From: Macrolepiota albuminosa
Taxonomy: Eukaryota; Basidiomycota; Agaricomycetes; Agaricales; Agaricaceae
Direction of reading: 5' to 3'
Assembly: GCA_027475525.1 (NCBI GenBank)
Contig: JAMWFC010000082.1
Span: forward strand, 2,790,001-2,854,000
DNA: 64,000 nucleotides
Numbering within the stretch: the stretch's first letter is position 1; the number at the start of each line of letters is the position of its first letter. The position numbers and the translations under genes are program-made. A model generated the notes under the pieces. The model had not been told where the DNA came from. It searched no databases and saw only the letters and a program-made list of their open reading frames with translations. This document shows, piece after piece, positions 42,818-54,169 of the stretch.

Positions 42818-43339
42818 TCATTGTATTGTTGTGATTCATATGCTGTTTACAAGGTCTATATAAGTGAGATGAAACTTTTTACATTGTTAATCATAGCAGA
42901 GGTTCTAAAACTAATGCATGTTCTTATACATTAATGAATATTATGATCCAGAACGGACCTCTTTTAGCAATTGTAAGCAACATAATAGGATGCAATTGTC
43001 CGAGCTTTATTTAACATCTGATTGTTAGGTCATTTTTAAAAGTAATGTAGAAATCGGCAATGTATGTTCTGGGCAACATCTCAAACAAGTTAGTTTACAT
43101 TTTTGTACTGTCATACATCCATACTAAACTTATATAGGAAATGTAAAACTAACTTTGCACATAAGTTGCTCTGACAAGCCATGAGAAGCAAGCGATTTAT
43201 ACAAGACATTAAAAGAAAAGGGAGAAAATGCAAAAGTGTTGCTGCCATTGACAGAAAATATAACATTTACAATTTTTAATACAAATGACATATTCAAGGT
43301 TGAAGTAGACTGTGTAAGACAAGGATGTGGACTGACAAT
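42818..43339. other. Unassigned AT-rich sequence
   Basis: No gene or repeat recognised. Confidence 0.35.
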
Positions 43340-43909
43340 GAATGATGAATGGAGATAGTATAAGAGCAAGCTCTAGAGGCTGTGGCTCAGTCACACAGCT
43401 GGCAGAGGGAGATCTAAAGTGTATTAGAGTATGTACTGACAATATCATAATAACTACTCACCTGGCAGAGGGAGATCCAAAGAGAACAAGTCTAGAGATT
43501 CTCTATGCCAGGTTGGATGCTTTTGAGGCCTCTGAAGCATGGGAAACAACTATACAGTACAACAAAACCTTAAAAACTCAAAAATTGCCTACACAAACAA
43601 TTGCACAAATAAGGGGCAAACTCTGGCAAACTCTGGCTTATGTAAGCTAAAAACTCAAAAATTGCCTACACAAACAATTGCACAAATAAGGGGCAAACTC
43701 TGGCAAACTCTGGCTTATGTAAGCAGTGCTGAAGGGCCCACACTTGTCTGAATAGTAGCTAAAGAACCAGAGCACCTCAAGGACTAACAGATAGTGTTGA
43801 AAAAATAGAAATAGTAAATGACATAATATTAGAAGAAATAAGAGAATGAATGAAAGGAGAGCAGAAGAAATAAGAAGTGAAAGAAGAAAGAAATGAGGAG
43901 TCCCCTGAC
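43340..43909 (-). repeat. Truncated LTR family A
   Basis: Reverse complement of about 21018-21560: AGAGGCTGTGGCTCAGTCAC, CACCTGGCAGAGGGAGATC, CACACTTGTCTGA, ending GGAGTCCCCTGACA. It has the LTR-A 5' third, including the Tc1-derived block, and lacks the 3' two thirds. Contains a 77-bp duplication (43571-43724). Confidence 0.8.
43571..43724. repeat. 77-bp perfect tandem duplication (locus 11)
   Basis: Two identical 77-bp copies inside the LTR-A fragment; LTR-A at 21.2-21.3 kb has one. Confidence 0.95.
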
Positions 43910-44536
43910 AAATAGCAGAGGGTGAAATCTAAAAAACAGATCAGACAGCAGTAGAGAAAAAAAAAGAAAATGAACTATTTACACAAAACACATTATAAGA
44001 TTGAGGAGGGTCAAGAAAAGAAACTTCTGTGACTGAGCAGGGACTGCCAATAAATATGGAATGTTCACAAAATTGCACAAACCAATCAAGATCTAATATG
44101 ACAAAAAAACCATTGGGCACAATAAAAAAAGATACAAGGCATAACAGAGATGTCCAAGAATAATAAGAAGTTACAAGCAACACAGTCTGCTTATTAGATG
44201 GCAAATTTCAGACCTGAATAAGCAAGATGATAGAAGAAACTGTGCTGTGATTGGACAACAAATCAAAGACAATGAGGACAATAGCAGACCTCAACAGAAT
44301 ATTCATGATTAGCAAAAAAAGTAGAGAAGAAAGAAGGAAGTGAAAGCTCTATCAAGTGATAGACTCAGGCATAAATAGAGTAAATGAGACAACAGATCTG
44401 AACTGAAACAGAAAACAAAAACAATGATGATTGTGAAACTAATCTAAAAAATCAACACATGATAAATGGTCAGACCTGAAAATTTTGTTAGTATTGTTTG
44501 CACACCATAGACCCTCTACTAAAGTAGCAGAAATAT
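43910..44536. other. Unassigned A-rich sequence
   Basis: Plus strand strongly purine-biased (many AGAA/AAGAA words). No gene seen. Confidence 0.35.
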
Positions 44537-44538
44537 TA

Positions 44539-44814
44539 AAGTGAGTCAAAAAACTGCCCCAATGATTGAATATTTTGTTTGATTTATTAATTAGTGAGTT
44601 CTTGTTCAAATCACATGATCTATTCCCGCTACTTTAATAGTGGGTTATGGTATGTGAACGACATCCATGGTTTTACCATTGAATATATTATCATGAAGCC
44701 AGGATGTAGTTGTATGTCATGTGATTTTTTACAATTTTTTGCTTAGGTAATTGTTGCACATCATGTGAATCTTTCTAAAAAGGCCAAACATTGAGGCAGT
44801 TTTTTGAGCCAGTG
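44539..44814. mobile_element. Tc1/mariner-type MITE
   Basis: 276 bp with terminal inverted repeats. The right end reads, on the minus strand, CACTGGCTCAAAAAACTGCC; the left end is AAGTGAGTCAAAAAACTGCC. Both ends abut TA (44537-44538 and 44815-44816), the Tc1/mariner target duplication. No coding capacity. The ends carry the CACTG start seen in Tc1 elements. Confidence 0.75.
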
Positions 44815-44816
44815 TA

Positions 44817-45450
44817 ACATTATTGTTTATGTGGATGCTTTTATAATCTGTTTTGTAATGGCATCAGGAGGGAAAGCAGTCAGCATAGATTTGAAATGTG
44901 GTGATATATACACATAAGGACAATACAGAGATTGTTACTAGTAATGTGGCAAGTAACATCTTGCTTACAGGCTGAATGGTTATTTATATGCAGTTTTTAC
45001 ACATTTCTAGGTGCCTCAGAGTCAGTCTATGATAATAGAAAGCAACTGAGATTGTCAGACATTTCAATGCAAAGTTGTAACTAAAATCATGTGACCACAT
45101 TCAAGTTGACCCAATTAGAGTCTCCCAGTCAACAGGATTAAGCACTGAGTTTGAAAACCAAGGTCTTAACCAAACAAAATGAAGGTAAGACAAATCTAAA
45201 CATTGAGTTGGGGGGCAGTCGGGGGCTTTGAATGAGGATACAAGGTGCATGCCTTTGGCATGCGTCGTGAACTATTTATTGAATATTCAAATGTCAGAAT
45301 TAATTATCCATCAAATGACACCATTTTTTCATTATAGTCAAATTATGGGTCAAGATTTTCATAAATTCCCCACGAGCTTACGCACGAATTGGTGGGGCCG
45401 AAAATCTATGGGTCCATTGCGGATTATGGCTTTGAGAGTTTTAGGGGCTT
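44817..45450. other. Sequence left of the LINE, possibly the original VMA2 upstream region
   Basis: Ends with GAGTTTTAGGGGCTT (45436-45450), the 5' target duplication of the LINE. Since the LINE separates it from VMA2, part of this stretch was presumably the distal VMA2 promoter. No ORF with support. Confidence 0.5.
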
Positions 45451-46019
45451 GAGGGCTCCTTGATCCGTAACCACCATGTGGTCACAATACCTCACAATAC
45501 TATACAAGGCGGCTAACCACCGACCTGATTCTCCCTAAACAGGAGAGACACCGAAAGGTGTGAAGATCCGAGCCCCCCCCCAATAGTCGACGCCAGCTCG
45601 ACAGGAGAGAGAACTCCCTAGTCTCAGAGTGAATACGAGAATAACCATTATTTCTCCCCTCACCCCCACTCGTCCTCTTGGCTGAGTGATGACGTGGCAA
45701 CACCCCACAAACTAAGAAAGTTAATTTAAGGCAAATGCCACAATGGGCGCCGACTCGGAAAACAAGAGGCTTTGGAAAGACAGTTAACACGAACAGAAAG
45801 TGCGCACACTGGATCCTCTTCCCAACCCGAGTAGGCTTTTGCCAGAGGCCTCGGAACTAAATGATACGACTATTTTCGTAAGGACTCTGCTAACTCTCCC
45901 GCAACCTTGTCTATGGGATGATTCCGCATGGCGGAGACGATCGGGAATGGCGGGACCCACAAACTAACTCATGTTATGGGTAAGGATGAACCCCTGAATC
46001 GTTGAAGGGATAAATATTA

Positions 46020-48094
46020 ATGGCGATTGAAACAAGAGCTACCACCTCTGCCAGATTGCTACAGAACGAACTTGCCACCCCAATTATGACGGAAACTGCA
46101 AACCTTCCCCCGCTCACCCAGCCCCAGGCAGCGCAAAGCGAGGCCCCCATTACCAAGGGTGTCCCCCCCAATAGCAGTGATCCGCAACCACGCACCTTAG
46201 AGAAACAGACAGGAGGCGAGGTGGCAAACAAAGAGGACTTACAAGGGCCCCCAGTACAGTAAGTCGACTGCAGTAATAGAGCAGTACCCTCCTTGATAAC
46301 CCCGATGCTACAAACCCCTAGTGAGAATGCAAGTGCGGCCCATTACGAGAATGCTTTCCCGCCGCTGAAACCTCTGGAGGTATGCTACAAACCCCTAGTG
46401 AGAATGCAAGTGCGGCCCATTACGAGAATGCTTTCCCGCCGCTGAAACCTCTGGAGGTACAGCCCTTGAAGAAATTGTCTATTAAAATAAACAGGAAATC
46501 GGCGGCAAATAGAGAAGCAACTCGGGAAATCGCTACCCCACAGGAAAAAAGAAACGAAGAGCAGTCTGGGACCCCTACTGAGATGGTACAAGGAGGCGAC
46601 GCAGTTAGGGAACAAGAAAGGGCAAAACATCCCCCTCCCTTCAGCCCAGCTGCTAAAAGGACCCCGAAAAGACACACTTCTGCAATGAACCCCCCTTACG
46701 GCACTCCTATCAGCAGATCTCAGATGCAGATGAAGGACAGGGAGGTCTCCCCGTCCCCCCGTTCCCGCCACATCAACGCCCAGACAGGCATGGAAGATGA
46801 CCCTTTCAGAGGGGAAAACACTATAGTGGCAGATCCAAACTGGGACACTATCCTGAACGACTCTCCACCGTCGACTCCTGAGGATGTTATTTTTGCATGC
46901 AATGCCAGCAGTCGAGCCACTGGAACTCCAGGCCAGACGAACATGGAGGCTAGGGAAACATCACCCTTTCCATACACCACGATCGACAGGAGCATGGCAG
47001 GCACTCCCATCATGATGGGGTCTCATCCCCAGGCCCAAAACCAAACAGACCGCGAGTCGACGGAAAACAATATCGTCACCAACAACAGAGGACTGAAACG
47101 TACCACCACCCCGAACGGAGGCTGGCCTGAGATACACCTCCAACTCTCACCCTGGGACAACGTCGATGACGCACAAGCAGAGGCATGGAATGACGTTACC
47201 TCAGCCAAACTATGGGCGAGAACTTTTAGGGGAAGATACGAGCAGAATAGCCTCGCAACGGTAGACAAAACCCGAGATGTCATAAAGAGTCTATTTGATA
47301 TTGAAAATGAGGTAGCGTTAGGCGTCTCTTTTCCCCTCCAAAAACAGAAATTGGAGGCCGAACGTTTTCCTGCTCCGTACCACATGTTAATCTCCGGCCT
47401 TACAGAGCAGCAGGTCAGCTTCTTGACTCACCTCGAGGTAGTTTCCACACCAGAGATCACTCTCTTCTTCAAACCCTTCGAGGAACAGCGACCAACTTTC
47501 ATTGCAACAATCTGTGGTTTTACATTCAGGAACTCGGACGAGGTCCACCCGGTGGTAACTGAAATAATCAGTAAGCGCTTCATGGAGTCTAAAGAAATAA
47601 TCGCGCACCTCATGGAGACTGCCATGGTACCCCTGGACAAAGCGATGACGGGAATCCTCGAAAATATTTCGGTCAAGTATATCGAAGTCAAAAGGAGCCC
47701 TGCGAACGGCGGAGACTTTCGCGGATGGAATGTATATCTCCATGACTCTCTTTTATCAGACGACGATCACATTCAATTGATAAAACTAATGCGTGCATGC
47801 AAGTACCCAACAGCGACGTCAGGTTTTGGCATATCACTACGGGGCAAGGACACTCTTCTTTGTATCAATTGTAAATCGATTGATCACGATACTCCCAACT
47901 GCCCCTTCCCGAATATCCCTGGCTGGCTCGGATATAAACCCCCCCCTCAGACTGCCGACAGTACAAAGCGTGCGTACAATGATGTCTCCAACCCTCAAGG
48001 TGGAGGAGATGGTCCTTTTAGAGGAAGAGGAAGAGGTAGAGGGGGCAGAGGCAGAGGTCGGGCTCCCTTCCGGAGGGGAAATTTTTTCAATTAG
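46020..48094 (+). CDS. LINE ORF1, nucleic-acid-binding Gag-like protein
   Basis: ORF1 proteins coat LINE RNA. The frame from ATG 46020 has one TAA at codon 81 (46260-46262) and is otherwise open to TAG 48092-48094 once the 77-bp duplication at 46305 is collapsed. An alternative start is the ATG at 46382, giving 570 codons without any stop. The C-terminus has a CCHC knuckle, CINCKSIDHDTPNC, followed by an RGRGRG-type arginine/glycine tail typical of RNA binding. The middle (about residues 290-480 from the second start) is conserved-looking with VTEIISKRFMESKEIIAHLM. The TAA lies inside GTAAGT, so it could be a nonsense mutation or part of a splice donor. Confidence 0.8.
46305..46458. repeat. 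77-bp perfect tandem duplication (locus 12)
   Basis: Splits LINE ORF1; collapse puts both parts in one frame. Confidence 0.95.
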
Positions 48095-48478
48095 ATAAAG
48101 TGATCTACCTAAGCTACGTAGAGCATGTGCTACGTAGAAACTGTTAATTGTTTTGTGCGCTACCTGCGACCTCTAGTGTGGGGTTTCTTGAGGCTCAGGA
48201 TGTTTCGAAAAAGCCAAGGACTGAAATATATTGGCCATTGTGGTGCATGTAGGTCCAAGGCCCAGGTCGCAAGACCAAAGAACGGCAGTCTATAAAAATT
48301 AGAGGAAGGTGCCGTGCAGCAGCCCTGCTTAAGCCATGAGATATCCAGCTTACGCCCCCACTAAGTAAGCAGGAACATCTCTAAGCAACGTCCCCCCTGA
48401 GAGCTTGGGAAATGTTCTCACCCTGGGATAGCATGGTTGGCTACCCAGAAGGTCTTATCAACCACTCCTTACACAAAC
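48095..48478 (+). other. Spacer between LINE ORF1 and ORF2
   Basis: 384 bp, GC-moderate, with a short inverted word CTACGTAGAGCATGTGCTACGT near 48113-48138. No ORF. ORF2 is presumably reached by re-initiation or from the long RNA. Confidence 0.5.
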
Positions 48479-51400
48479 ATGAATAACACGGTTTATACTT
48501 CATCAGGCCTAGGTTTGAGCCTCGAAACAGCTGGGGGATCAATGGAGTTGACCACCATCCATGACCTGACATCTGGCTGTGACGAGTACGGCGGTGGGTC
48601 CCCTGATCGGGACTCTGCCTGTGAAGGCAGAGATTTTGATGTTAGTCATTTGGCTAGCAACAACGATAATCCAGAAGACTGGAGTAACAGTCCAAATGTA
48701 GTCAATACAACAGTCCCAGAGGAACTACAAAATACCGGTTCCCCTACTGTGAGAAACACAAACAACCGAAACAGAGCTAGAACAGCGGTCACGTCAAAAA
48801 ACACAAAAGCGGCAATTAAATTGGCCTCACTAAATATACGGGGATACAGAACAGCTGGCACCTCTCTATCTGATTCAAAATGGAACCATGTTAATCAAAT
48901 TATGAGGGACAATAAGATTGGAATCTTGGCGGTTCAAGAAACGCACTTGAATAATGCGAGAAAGGACGAAATAGAACACCTGTTTGGCAAAAGACTCAAA
49001 ATCCTCCACTCCGCAGATGAGGAAAACCCCACAACAAGAGGTGGGGTAGCAGTTGTTCTGAACAAAGATTTGACATGTACAGATAATGTAAGTATGAGAG
49101 AAATAATCCCTGGTAGAGCGATGATCGTAAAATCAAGGTGGCACAAAAATGAAGAAATAACAATCTTGGCAATTTACGCCCCAAATGTATCAGCTAGCAG
49201 TGGGGATGAAAGCAAACTCTTCTGGAAGAAAATCCAAGAATATACACAAGATCATCCGTCAACTAAGATCGACGTCATGTTAGGGGACTTCAATATAGTA
49301 GAAGATGAACTAGACAGACTACCGACAAGGAGAGATCCAGAGGAAGCTCTGGATGCCCTGGATGACCTAAAGAGAACACTAAGGGTACGGGACGGCTGGA
49401 GAAACATTTATCCTGACAAGAGAGCCTATACCTTCAAGCAAGATGCCACGCTGTCAATATCACGGCTGGACCGAATATATGTCTCAGATGATATTATGGA
49501 GACTGCAAGGGAATGGATGATCTCAGCCTCAGGTATACCTGGCACAGATCATGCTATGGTATTAGTGCAAGTCTCCCACCCAGGAGCCCCAACAATAGGT
49601 AGGGGACGGTGGACCCTCAAGAACCACATACTAAAAGACAAAAAATTCCGTGACTTTGTTGTCACCGAAGGTCATATGGCCTTAGAAGAAATTGATAGCC
49701 TTCCCTCAAGCAGGTCTACTGAGTACAATCCTCAAACTATATACAGAGCGTGGAAGGACAAAATACTTAGAACAGCAAAGCAGAGGGACAAGGAAGTAGT
49801 CCCAAAGTACAACCGTGAGAGGAAAATACTGGAGGAATCTCTTGCTAAATCGCAAGATGATCCTGATCTGGATGACCTCACAAGACAAGACCTCATAAGC
49901 AGAACAATAAACCAGCTGGAGGCCCTGGACAAGATGATCCTGATCTGGATGACCTCACAAGACAAGACCTCATAAGCAGAACAATAAACCAGCTGGAGGC
50001 CCTGGAACGAAGAAACCACATGGACAAGAGAAAAATGGTTTCAATCAAAAACAGGCTCGAAGGTGAAACAATGTGTAAATACTGGACAAGGACAAATAAA
50101 ACGGCAAAGCCAAGAGACCTTATATATGCACTTAAAAAAGAGTGCGGTCTAGGGCCTAGGACCATCTATGAGTCCAACACAGCGAGAATGGCAGAGTTAG
50201 CGAGAGACTATCATGAAAAATTACAACACCAACGACAAGATGTACTGCCTGAAGTCCGGGAGGAAAAAACATGTAAGGTCCTGGAGGCAGTGGCTAAGAG
50301 CCTGAACAATACCCAGAAAGGCAGCCTGAAGGAAGATATATCAACAATAGAGCTAAAGAAGGCATTAAAGCACTCAAAGAATAGCTCGGCCCCTGGAATT
50401 GATGGGATTACATATGAATTCTGGAAATCATTTAACGACCAGTTTATCGGAGCGTCAAAACAATGTAATCAGGAAGAGGATCCAAAACCAACCTTCAACA
50501 TACTTGGACTGTTGGAATTAGTCTTTACCGACATACAGAGACATGGATTGATCCCAGGCTCCAATTTTGCAGAGGGGTGGATGTGTCCCCTGTACAAGAA
50601 AGGAGAGAAAACGGAAATAGCAAACTACCGTCCGATAACATGTCTGAACACAGACTACAAATTATTCACAAAAGCTTTATCAACCCGCTTAGCAATAATC
50701 ATTTCTGATATAATACATCCTAGTCAAGCCGGTTTTATTCCAGGTAGAAGTATCACAGAACAAACCAAACTAATAAGAATGATGATACATTATGCCGAAA
50801 CTGAGGATCAAAATGGGATGATAGTTGCCCTTGATCAGGAAAAGGCATATGATAAAATAGAACATGACTACCTCTGGAGGACCCTGGATAGATTTGGGCT
50901 CCCATCAGAGTTTATAAACACGGTGAAAACTCTGTACTGTCAGGCTGAAACCAAGATTATGATCAACGGGACCTTAAGTTCACCCTGGAAGATAACTCGA
51001 GGGGTGAGGCAGGGAGACCCCTTATCCTGCTTACTTTTCGACTTAGCCATTGAGCCACTGGCCGCGTCACTTAGAGAATCAAATCTAAAAGGGTACCAGA
51101 TACCAGGCCAACCTGAGAGACTAATTGCGAGCCTCTTTGCCGATGACACAACAACGTTTCTATCAAGTGACGACACGTTGGAGGACTTGGAAGTCATACT
51201 TGAGGACTGGTGCATAGCCTCAGGGGCAAAGTTCAACACTACAAAAACTGAGATTATTCCACTTGGGAACACGGAGTTCAGAGAAACGCTAATCTCCAAC
51301 CGAGAAATGAAAGAAGGAGGGAAGAAAATCCCCGAAACAATCCATATTGCCAAGGATGGAGAGGCAACCAGAATCTTAAGTGCCTGGTTTGGGAATAAAA

Positions 51401-53730
51401 CTGATGTAGGAGCGCCATGGACAAACACGATTGAGAAAATTGACAGATGCCTAAATAACTGGGAGAAAAGCCACCCCACGATGGAAGGGAGAAAGCTGAT
51501 TGCGCAAATGATAATTGCAGGAATGTCGCAATATCTCACCCAGGTGCAAGGAATGCCCCGTCAGGTGGAGAAGTTACTTACTAAGAGAACAAGTAGCTTC
51601 ATGTGGGGAGACAAAGCCTCACAGATTAACATACAAACACTTTACCAAAATAAGAATATTGGGGGCAGAGGCCTTGTAGACATCGCTTCAAGAAATAGGG
51701 CAATTTCCGTCATGTGGCTCAAATCATACTTGAGTTTTGGGCCGGATCGGCCCTTGTGGGCATATATTGCTGACATTCTTCTTGCGAAGAATACACCCAA
51801 AACAGAGGAAGGTATAGATATGAGGATTCGATGGAATCCTTTCCTCCAATCGTGGAAGACCAGAAGCACAGCAACACAAGGCTCGCTCGCAGATTTGACA
51901 GACCTACAAAAGACAGCAAAAGATTTTGGAGTACGACCAGAGGGTCTAGCTTTTGATCGAGAAATTCTAAAGGAAATGCCAATCTGGTATCATTTTGCTG
52001 CGGACAAAAAGATTAGGAGGCTAAACTCAGGGCGTGTGGCAGAATGTCTTAAGTCTAAGCACAACATGAGACTAGTAAAAGACGCAGAGTTGCTTGCATC
52101 CTCCCTCAATAGCCAGGACCACCGAAACACCGCAGAGTGTGAATGTCTGTCCTGTATGGAAATAGAAAACAGAACAGGTTGCCTCCATCCAAGCCTGTGT
52201 GTGTGTAGAGCCAAAGAAATGCTTAGTTTGCTACCCAACAGGTGGAACCCAACCATGGAACAACCTGATGACAGACAAATTCATAATAACGAGGAAGAAG
52301 TAAATGAAAACTGCCGCCAGTTAAACCTGCGCCTGGCGACCAGTGGCCACCTGGAAAACGTATTTAGAATATTCACGTCTGGTCCCAGAATAGATAACAC
52401 ATACATCCCTGAAGACCCAGGAGTCCTGCATGAACCCCGCAGAGTATGGATCCACGGATCCGTAGGAAAGAAAAAACGAGTTAGCGATAAGTGTGCACTA
52501 GGAGCAGGGGTTCTCTTCGAGGCAAGAGAAGACCTAAGCTGCGGAAGAAAATGGATTAACGTAGGCACTAACACAAACTCGAGTGCATCCCTTCTAGCTA
52601 TCCTACTGGCATCTATACAGAGCGGCATAAATGCTCCACTATGGATTCTAATAAGATCCAAGGCGGTATATGAGCTACTTACGGAAGACATAGAAGATAT
52701 GGAAGATAGGGACTTCCTAGGATCAAATGATGGAGGCCTCCTAAAAACATTGTTGAGCCGTCTGAGAATGCATAGAACAAATGTGTACTTGTGGAATATG
52801 TCAGAGGAACTCCCTACAGCGGAAACAGGTGCCGCATCCATCTTAGCAAACGAAGCCATAAGTGGACAGGGAGTAATGACACTACCCCCAACGCCGGTGG
52901 AATTACACCTAACGGGTATGAAATTGTCTAAAATGTCACAAGCCCTGGCATACCGGGCAATAAGAAACATGAAAGTAGTACCCCCGAGACCTAAGACAGA
53001 AAAAACACTGAAGAAAATCAGGAGAAAAGTGATGGGACTAAATGGGAAGTGCCCCTCAGAGGCACAAGTATGGATGGGCACACGGTGTAAGGACTTTTCG
53101 AAACAGATTAGGATTTTCCTATGGAAAGGCGTACATGACGCATACAAGATTGGGTCCTACTGGGATCGTCCTACCATGCCCCCTGAGCTAAGAACACGGG
53201 CCATATGTTCGCATGACAATAAGATTGAATCAATGGACCATATACTCTCCTCATGCACCTCTCCGGGTCAGGGAATCATATGGAGTCTGGCGAACACCAT
53301 GTGGAAGAATAGGACCGGTGTGGACCTACCACAGCAGAATATAAGTTCAATATTAGGCAGCCCCCTGACAGAAATGGAGGGGAGAAACAGGAAAGAATCT
53401 ACCGCTCTGTCCCGACTCTACAGAATCCTAGTGGTCGAATCTGCCTATCTGATCTGGGTACTCCGATGTGAGCGAGTAATCCAGAAGAACAACAGCCCTT
53501 TCCCGGAGGAAGAGATAAAGCGCAGGTGGAACAAAGTTATAGAAACTAGGGCAACATTGGACAAAAAGCTAGCCAGCCTCAAGTTCGGAAAACGTGCGAT
53601 CAACATGACCCTAGTAGAGGCCACGTGGAAAAGGACAGGCCGGTCTACAGAGCTTACAATATGCAACAACGAGGCTGTTGGCGGGGTTTTAGTGGGTATT
53701 GAGCCCGACGAGAGAGGGGGGATAGGCTAG
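48479..53730 (+). CDS. LINE ORF2: AP endonuclease, reverse transcriptase, RNase H-like region
   Basis: Start chosen at the first in-frame ATG (48479). Collapse of the 77-bp duplication at 49853 gives one frame of 1725 codons including the stop. N-terminal APE endonuclease: LASLNIRGY, LAVQETHLN, LGDFNIVEDELDRLP, RLDRIYVSDDI and GTDHAM, the nicking enzyme for target-primed insertion. RT about residues 600-880: ANYRPITCLNTDYKLFTKAL, LDQEKAYDKIEHDYLW, TRGVRQGDPLSCLLFDLAIE and the catalytic FADD at about 51135. About residues 1295-1435 resemble RNase H (RVWIHGSVGKKKRV.., LLAILLASIQSG, WILIRSKAVYEL), but the catalytic Asp/Glu positions are His, Ser/Leu and Arg. The C-terminus has a Cys/His motif (ICSHDNKIESMDHILSSC). 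All endonuclease and RT motifs are intact, so the copy may be, or recently was, active. Confidence 0.93.
49853..50006. repeat. 77-bp perfect tandem duplication (locus 13)
   Basis: Splits LINE ORF2 between endonuclease and RT; collapse restores one frame. Confidence 0.95.
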
Positions 53731-53981
53731 AGTAATCCCCCCTGGGTTCTGAGCCCCACACTCTGTGCGTAAATGCATTTCCTCGCGGACTATATTTTGC
53801 TGGATCTCTCACGGAAAACCTGGTTGCAAGCCCAGGTTACCAGCCCTGCGGGTGGTGAGGAGGCGACTATGGCGCCGGCCGCACCACTACACCAAACGCC
53901 ACTCCAAAAAAAAAAACCAGCCCTGCGGGTGGTGAGGAGGCGACTATGGCGCCGGCCGCACCACTACACCAAACGCCACTC

Positions 53982-54013
<32 letters not shown>
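53731..54013 (+). other. LINE 3' UTR and poly(A) tail
   Basis: GC-rich 3' UTR (GCCCTGCGGGTGGTGAGG, GGCGCCGGCCGCACC) ending in 31 A. It contains a 77-bp duplication (53839-53992), which explains the internal 11-A run at 53906-53916. Confidence 0.85.
53839..53992. repeat. 77-bp perfect tandem duplication (locus 14)
   Basis: Covers the LINE 3' end; identity to 53993 because of the A run. Confidence 0.9.
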
Positions 54014-54016
<3 letters not shown>

Positions 54017-54169
54017 TTATAGGGGCTTTGACTGTATTTATTCATGTATTAATATTAGTCGTGAGAATTTGATTGTTACAGCATCAGTAAGTAACCTACA
54101 TTATTCGCGTCAAAGGCATTGGGGGCACTTACTAGAAGCAAATACTGTCGGTAGCCCAAGTTGTGAAAC
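54014..54169 (+). promoter_or_regulatory. Remaining proximal upstream region of VMA2
   Basis: Only 156 bp separate the LINE tail from the VMA2 ATG. The first 15 bases are the LINE target duplication. There is an AT-rich stretch (TATTTATTCATGTATTAATATTAG) but no clear TATA box. Any more distal elements were displaced by about 8.5 kb. Confidence 0.6.

Larger units (their letters stand above)
45451..54013 (+). mobile_element. Near full-length LINE (APE-type non-LTR retrotransposon)
   Basis: 5' UTR 45451-46019, ORF1 46020-48094, ORF2 48479-53730, 3' UTR and a 31-base A tail (53983-54013). Target duplication GAGTT(T/A)TAGGGGCTT at 45436-45450 and 54014-54028 (14 of 15 bases equal). Observed length 8563 bp; about 8.33 kb after collapse of three 77-bp duplications. 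It has the layout of fungal Tad/L1-like LINEs: an ORF1 with zinc knuckle and an ORF2 with endonuclease, RT and an RNase H-like region. Confidence 0.92.

Noticed and set aside
49853..50020. Apparent frameshift between endonuclease and RT in the LINE, as if ORF2 were two proteins or used programmed frameshifting
   Set aside because: The break coincides exactly with a 77-bp duplication; removing one copy gives a single frame.
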